DNA from: Lachnospiraceae bacterium C10
GTDB lineage: Bacteria > Bacillota > Clostridia > Lachnospirales > Lachnospiraceae
Direction: 5' to 3'
Assembly (NCBI GenBank): GCA_900100095.1
Contig: FMTN01000013.1
Location: 48,993-112,992, forward strand
Length of the DNA: 64,000 nucleotides
Shown here piece after piece: positions 60,337-64,000 of this stretch. Numbering within the stretch: position 1 is the first letter of the stretch; each line of letters begins with the position of its first letter. Under the pieces are notes generated by a model that ran no database searches, was not told the origin of the DNA, and saw only the letters and a program-made list of their open reading frames with translations. The position numbers and the translations under genes are program-made.

Positions 60337-60501
60337 ATGAAAGGATATATGACGATCAAACAGGCATCGGAAGTTTGGGGTGTTACACCGCGACGGATTC
60401 AGGTGTTGTGCGCTGGAGGGCGAATAGAAGGTGCTATGAAGTTTGGTCGGGATTGGGCGATACCAAAGGATGCAACTAAACCTAATGATAAACGAAGATA
60501 A
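60337..60501 (+). CDS. Small HTH DNA-binding protein, copy 3
   Basis: 54 residues from the ATG at 60337. KGYMTIKQASEVWGVTPRR and GRDWAIPKDATKP are nearly identical to copy 1 (23055), but the C-terminal tail is shorter. It lies in the same order after a terminator as copy 1, showing that the duplicated block extends past cpaB. Confidence 0.7.
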   Translation: MKGYMTIKQASEVWGVTPRRIQVLCAGGRIEGAMKFGRDWAIPKDATKPNDKRR

Positions 60502-60594
60502 AATGATTTCGCATATTTTTTTTCAAGATTAAATAACGATAGGAATGTATTATCAAATCATCATTAAGAAAAAAATACAAAGGAGTATGTGAAG

Positions 60595-61584
60595 ATGATA
60601 GCAAAGGTAAAAGATTTAGTAAGCAGAACAGGAGAATCGATAAAAGGATTTGGTGAAGATCCAATTAATAATCTTGGGTTTCTAATTCCGATGGCAATTT
60701 GCCTGACATCTATTATTAGCGGAATTGTAGCTTACATCATGTTTATTGTTAATGGAGGTTATACCTCTCAGATTGGTAATATTAAGTCAAATGGATTAGA
60801 TGGTTTGTCTGATAGTTTTACAGGAGGAACCATAAAAATGATGACGACAGGCATTACGGCTAAAATATTACTGGGGTTAGTTTTGGCTGAACTTGTTGTA
60901 ATGCTTATAAACTATTTTAAGAATAAAGGTAAGGGAATGAGGATTACCATGATAGTTGACTTGGCTATTGTAGCTATTATAGTTGCATTATCAACATATA
61001 TATTCTGGGTTGCGGTTGGGAAAATTGTTTATACAGATGAACAGTTATATCAGTTTCTGAGTAACTTTGTGGGGGTAACAATTAATCCAAAAGCAATTCT
61101 TATTACATATGCTGTTATCGCTTTAGCGTCAATACTTACATTTGTCGTACTTGTATTGATAACAAAGGAGTGCAGATGGATGATCGGGTACACTTTATTA
61201 GCATTAGTGTTTGCTAATATCGTAATGCCATTAGTATTTTTATTTATTCAGAACATTATTCCTATTGTTGGTTGGGTTTTTGTCCTAGTAATTTGCTTTT
61301 TAGCAGTTAAATTTTTCATTTCAATAAACTCTGATCATCCAGAGGATATCAAGTGGAAAAAAGAAGAACTTGCAAGAGCAAAAGAACGTTCAAGGGATTA
61401 CAAGGATAGTGCAGAACAGAATTTTAAAGATGCGAGGGATGGTTTGAATATTATTTTTTCTGCAGAGGAAAAACGTGAATGGGCACGCAATGATTTGAAA
61501 AAGGCTAGTTATGAGGATGAAGAAATTAGAAGATTAGAGGAAGATATTGATCGATTAGAATCGAAATTTGGTAAGCAGGATTAG
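60595..61584 (+). CDS. Multi-pass membrane protein with coiled-coil tail
   Basis: 329 residues; ATG at 60595 nine bases after AAAGGAG. Helices at about 28-52, 85-105, 117-140, 165-187, 192-215 and 220-242, then a cytoplasmic charged coiled coil (about 250-329, EDEEIRRLEEDIDRLE). Not recognised. It may form a unit with the next gene, 19 bases downstream. Confidence 0.65.
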   Translation: MIAKVKDLVSRTGESIKGFGEDPINNLGFLIPMAICLTSIISGIVAYIMFIVNGGYTSQIGNIKSNGLDGLSDSFTGGTIKMMTTGITAKILLGLVLAELVVMLINYFKNKGKGMRITMIVDLAIVAIIVALSTYIFWVAVGKIVYTDEQLYQFLSNFVGVTINPKAILITYAVIALASILTFVVLVLITKECRWMIGYTLLALVFANIVMPLVFLFIQNIIPIVGWVFVLVICFLAVKFFISINSDHPEDIKWKKEELARAKERSRDYKDSAEQNFKDARDGLNIIFSAEEKREWARNDLKKASYEDEEIRRLEEDIDRLESKFGKQD

Positions 61585-61603
61585 TAATTAGGCAGGGAAA
61601 ACA

Positions 61604-62425
61604 ATGAGAGATATTTTTACAACGTGCTATTTGGATTATGTGGGATTAGGACATTTTGACCCAAGTGTATTTAGAAATCCATCAGAAATAGATGCGAAAG
61701 ACTACAATGATCCGGATGCCTGCTGTCAGGAATTATATACTGACTTATTGGCAATATACAAAAATCAGTTCGAGAAACTTGGGTTTACACTATCAAAAAA
61801 TGACGAGGAGTATATTCTCTGGATGGACAAAGGCAATATGAGTTATACGATGAGTAGTGACTTTATTGGTCCTTCAAGGGCTTCAGCCAGAGAAGCAGGA
61901 ATCACTGGGGCTGAGGTTGGAGAATACTTGAGAAAAACGAGAGTGATTGGTGGTCATATGCTTTGGCCTGTACAACAGAGAGAAGATAATAGAAATTCAA
62001 TCCTGTTAACGGGTAGAGGTGGGACTATCAATACACAACGAGGTGGTAATAAGGGATTCTGCGATAGGATTGATTGTACATTGCAAGACCTTAAAAACTT
62101 CTATGCTTCAATTAATGGGAATGATGTGGAATACAAGATAAAAGCATTTGATAAGTATAAATCATGGCTACAGTTATTTGATAATTTTGAATCATTTGTA
62201 GGCTTCTTTTATCTTGATGATTTTTGCGATTCTGACTATAGAGTATATGATTTGAATTCATATGATATAGCAGAAGACAGATTTGAGAGGTTTGTCGGAG
62301 AAGATTATAAAGAAATAAACTATTTTAGAATTCCTGACAAAGAAGGATACGAGTCTTTTATCGCAGGTAGTATAAGAGCAATTTTATCGAGACAACTTCG
62401 AATAAGAGATGATTTTGAAAAATAG
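61604..62425 (+). CDS. DUF6994-like protein
   Basis: 273 residues. The central part (LRKTRVIGGHMLWPVQQ, LLTGRGGTINTQRGGNKG, FCDRIDCTLQDLKNFY) and the later LQLFDNFESFVGFFYLDDF resemble DUF6994, a family of unknown function found in accessory regions. Soluble, no signal peptide. Confidence 0.58.
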   Translation: MRDIFTTCYLDYVGLGHFDPSVFRNPSEIDAKDYNDPDACCQELYTDLLAIYKNQFEKLGFTLSKNDEEYILWMDKGNMSYTMSSDFIGPSRASAREAGITGAEVGEYLRKTRVIGGHMLWPVQQREDNRNSILLTGRGGTINTQRGGNKGFCDRIDCTLQDLKNFYASINGNDVEYKIKAFDKYKSWLQLFDNFESFVGFFYLDDFCDSDYRVYDLNSYDIAEDRFERFVGEDYKEINYFRIPDKEGYESFIAGSIRAILSRQLRIRDDFEK

Positions 62426-62454
62426 CGTATAAAAACGGAGGCCCGGCATTTATC

Positions 62455-62952
62455 ATGGAGGAAACATTCGATAAAGAGCTAATCAAAAAACAATATCCAT
62501 TTCCTATTGCAACTTATTTTGCAAAGATGCAGAAGGAAGAAATGTTGATCTCAAAGAAAAAAAGTTCATACCAAAAATTGTTTCTATCCATGATAGATGC
62601 TTTCGAAATCACGCTCAGGTTCCTGGGCGTTGTTGTGATTAAAGAATATCTTGATACAGAGAAGCCTAACGAAGATTTTAATAAGCTGTTAATCGAGAAA
62701 TTATTTAAAAAAATGTCACTGGGGGACTGGCTATCTATCTTTAGGGATGGATCACGGTATCTTGCGGAAGAGGAGAATTTGTTCTTTCCTGAATTAAACG
62801 CGTATGCAATAAGAAAAGGTTCCGATAAGCCTAAGAATGCTAAAATAATGGAGTCGTATGATAAGTTTATTAATGTTAGGAATAAGTTCAAGGGTCATTC
62901 TACAAATTGTACAGAGAAGGAATACCATAATCTTTGCAAAGCAGATGTATGA
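62455..62952 (+). CDS. Probably truncated helical protein
   Basis: 165 residues. Helical, with SKKKSSYQKLFLSMIDAFEIT and a VRNKFKGHST end, reminiscent of helical N-terminal domains of larger regulatory proteins. It stops soon after position 62920, where the DNA switches to a different gene remnant in another frame, so the native C-terminus is probably lost. Confidence 0.5.
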   Translation: MEETFDKELIKKQYPFPIATYFAKMQKEEMLISKKKSSYQKLFLSMIDAFEITLRFLGVVVIKEYLDTEKPNEDFNKLLIEKLFKKMSLGDWLSIFRDGSRYLAEEENLFFPELNAYAIRKGSDKPKNAKIMESYDKFINVRNKFKGHSTNCTEKEYHNLCKADV

Positions 62953-63221
62953 AATGGCGTTAGAACGTACAGGAGACGAGTTTTATGCTAAGAAGATGTT
63001 TCATCTAGGTCTGGTACATGACATAGGGTATCAGTTTACAGATAACAGCAAAGAACATGCGCATGTAGGGGGCGAATTTTTAAGAGAAGAGGGATATGAA
63101 TACTGGAAAGAGGTATATGATCATGGAAATCCCGATTTGCCGAAGAGACCATCTGATGAATGGTTTATATTAAACATGGCAGATATGCAAACTGATGGAA
63201 TAGTTCCGATAAAAGGCTTTA

Positions 63222-63265
63222 TAGCCCGCAAACCCTTGTATTTAAAGGGCTTGCGGGCTTTTTTA
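63222..63265 (+). terminator. Intrinsic terminator
   Basis: AGCCCGCAAACCCTT pairs with AAGGGCTTGCGGGCT, then TTTTT. An att-like site follows eight bases later. Confidence 0.85.
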
Positions 63266-63272
63266 TATTTTA

Positions 63273-63290
63273 GTGATACGAAAATGATGA
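63273..63290 (+). repeat. GTGATAC-N4-ATGATGA att-like site
   Basis: Third copy of the two-part site (starts 11 bases apart), 109 bases before an integrase fragment. Second half less exact. Confidence 0.45.
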
Positions 63291-63381
63291 CTAGTCCCAG
63301 GCGGGTTGCAGGTTGTAAAATGAGTAATTTCATTTCTGTTATATTTGTTTTTGATACATATTTTGCAAAGGAGGAATAATT

Positions 63382-63652
63382 ATGCCAGCATATTTTAATC
63401 AGAAAACAAAGAAATGGGATGCAAATTTTTCTTATAGGGATTTTGAAAATAATTCCAGAAAGAAAATGAAGAGGGGATTTAAAACCGAGGAAGAAGCATT
63501 GACTTGGGAGAAAGATTTTAAAGAATTTTGTAAAAAAGATATGTCAAAATCTTTTGGCGAGTTCTATAAGAATTATGAAAGTGACATTCGTCCTCGCGTA
63601 AGGCCGAGTACGTGGAGGACAAAAGAGTATATTGTTAAATATAAAATTCTTC
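63382..63652 (+). pseudogene. Integrase N-terminal fragment cut by an IS
   Basis: PAYFNQKTKKWDANFSYRDF, MKRGFKTEEEALTWEK and SFGEFYKNYESDIRP match the arm-binding and core-binding starts of the integrases at 41188 and 49250. The frame is interrupted near KYKIL, where IS sequence begins. Good ribosome site (AAAGGAGG), so this was a real gene before insertion. Confidence 0.8.
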
Positions 63653-64000
63653 GGCTCTTCAGGGGTAATGGTGGGTAAAAAATGCCATCAACCCCAGTGT
63701 TTGTGCTGATTATGCACCTCTTGGTTTTCTGTTGGGAAGTGGAACCCTTAAATCCGAGCATACCAGATAGACCATATCGAGCATGTTCTGGATGTTCCGA
63801 AAACCATATGCCTTGCGAACAATCAGCTTGATTTTGTTATTAGTGGCCTCAATTCGCGCGTTGCTCATACCGAGTCTTATTGCATTCAGTATGTGCTCCT
63901 TGTGACGCTTGATTTTGAGGTATAGCTCCTTGAAAGCATCAATCCTGCTGTGACTGGCCCACCAGAGCCATCGCCTGAGGGCATCCTCCGCCTCATCCGT
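63653..64000 (-). mobile_element. ISL3-family insertion sequence, partial
   Basis: Begins GGCTCTTCAGGGG, a typical ISL3-type terminal repeat, and carries the transposase C-terminus on the reverse strand. The other end lies beyond the window. Confidence 0.75.
63710..64000 (-). CDS. ISL3-family transposase, C-terminal part
   Basis: 96 residues visible, entering from the right edge and ending at 63710. ALRRWLWWASHSRIDAFKEL and MSNARIEATNNKIKLIVRKA with YGFRNIQNMLDMVYLVCSDL are the C-terminal block of DDE transposases of the ISL3 family. The Glu in ARIEATNNK is the likely catalytic Glu. Confidence 0.88.
   Translation of the reverse strand, partial: TDEAEDALRRWLWWASHSRIDAFKELYLKIKRHKEHILNAIRLGMSNARIEATNNKIKLIVRKAYGFRNIQNMLDMVYLVCSDLRVPLPNRKPRGA

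Larger units (their letters stand above)
62945..63379 (+). pseudogene. HD-domain protein remnant
   Basis: From MYEMALERTGDEFYAKKM through GLVHDIGYQF and EHAHVGGEFLREEGYEYW to NMADMQTDG this is an HD-domain phosphohydrolase fragment: HD at VHDIG plus further His residues. The N-terminus is missing, and after 63205 the frame runs into a terminator and unrelated DNA. Joined to the previous gene without a spacer, which suggests a deletion junction. Confidence 0.6.

Noticed and set aside
1..64000. tRNA, rRNA or CRISPR arrays
   Set aside because: No cloverleaf-type tRNA, rRNA or regularly spaced repeat-spacer array was noticed. The tandem repeats present are short iterons and hairpin units without spacers.

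Overview
The window looks like the accessory genome of a low-to-mid-GC Clostridia, most likely a Lachnospiraceae gut or rumen bacterium. This is inferred from family content (DUF4320-, DUF6133-, Maff2- and DUF6033-like proteins, a DUF6017-like replication protein, a MobV relaxase, many Shine-Dalgarno-led genes) and not from any rRNA or marker gene. Nearly every module is mobile, regulatory or conflict-related. No housekeeping gene, tRNA, rRNA or CRISPR array was seen.

Layout. (1) 1-1.98 kb: a secreted InlB-repeat protein and a tiny zinc ribbon. (2) 2.27-6.19 kb: a peptide (RiPP) operon with its own promoter, two Cys-rich precursors, a radical SAM/SPASM maturase and a UvrA-like twin ATPase. 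(3) 6.47-22.93 kb: a large conjugation-type operon mixing type IV secretion parts (VirB4, VirD4, PcfB-like, NlpC/P60 hydrolase, VirB2/VirB6/VirB3-like proteins) with Tad-pilus/type II secretion parts (CpaF, TadB, TadC, TadE-like pseudopilins, CpaB). (4) 22.98-25.92 kb: regulators, namely a small HTH protein, a structured leader with a 30-residue ORF, an HTH protein, a zinc ribbon and a divergent sigma-70-like protein. (5) 25.97-39.26 kb: a conflict island with a membrane-linked GTPase, a WYL regulator, two dynamin-like GTPases, two paralogous small proteins, a large HerA-like ATPase and two toxin-immunity-like pairs (papain-fold and DNA/RNA nuclease). One palindrome, GACA-N5-TGTC followed by TAT, precedes all three transcription units, which suggests they are co-regulated by the WYL protein.

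(6) 39.4-48.02 kb: integrative-element parts (excisionase, replication protein, tyrosine integrase, mobilisation protein, possible oriT) and cargo: an HTH/unknown/caspase-like trio, a DUF7695-like protein and an AlbA_2 ATPase. (7) 48.25-58.80 kb: a candidate mobilisable element between near-identical 20-bp repeats, with an XRE repressor, excisionase, integrase, mobilisation protein, RepA-like ATPase, iteron-like repeats, oriT-like tandem hairpins, MobV relaxase, LytTR two-component system, a three-gene operon with matching LytTR sites, and a YefM/RelE-type toxin-antitoxin pair. (8) 59.0-64.0 kb: a graveyard. It holds an integrase fragment fused to a second, 5'-truncated cpaB copy, a copied HTH gene, a membrane protein, a DUF6994-like protein, broken genes, and another integrase fragment cut by an ISL3-family insertion sequence that runs off the window.

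The parts most likely to be new are the WYL-controlled dynamin/HerA/toxin island, where both toxins share an N-terminal targeting-like segment, the RiPP operon with a UvrA-like ATPase, the T4SS-Tad hybrid, and the HTH/unknown/caspase trio. All functions are inferred from motifs read by eye; no database search was run.
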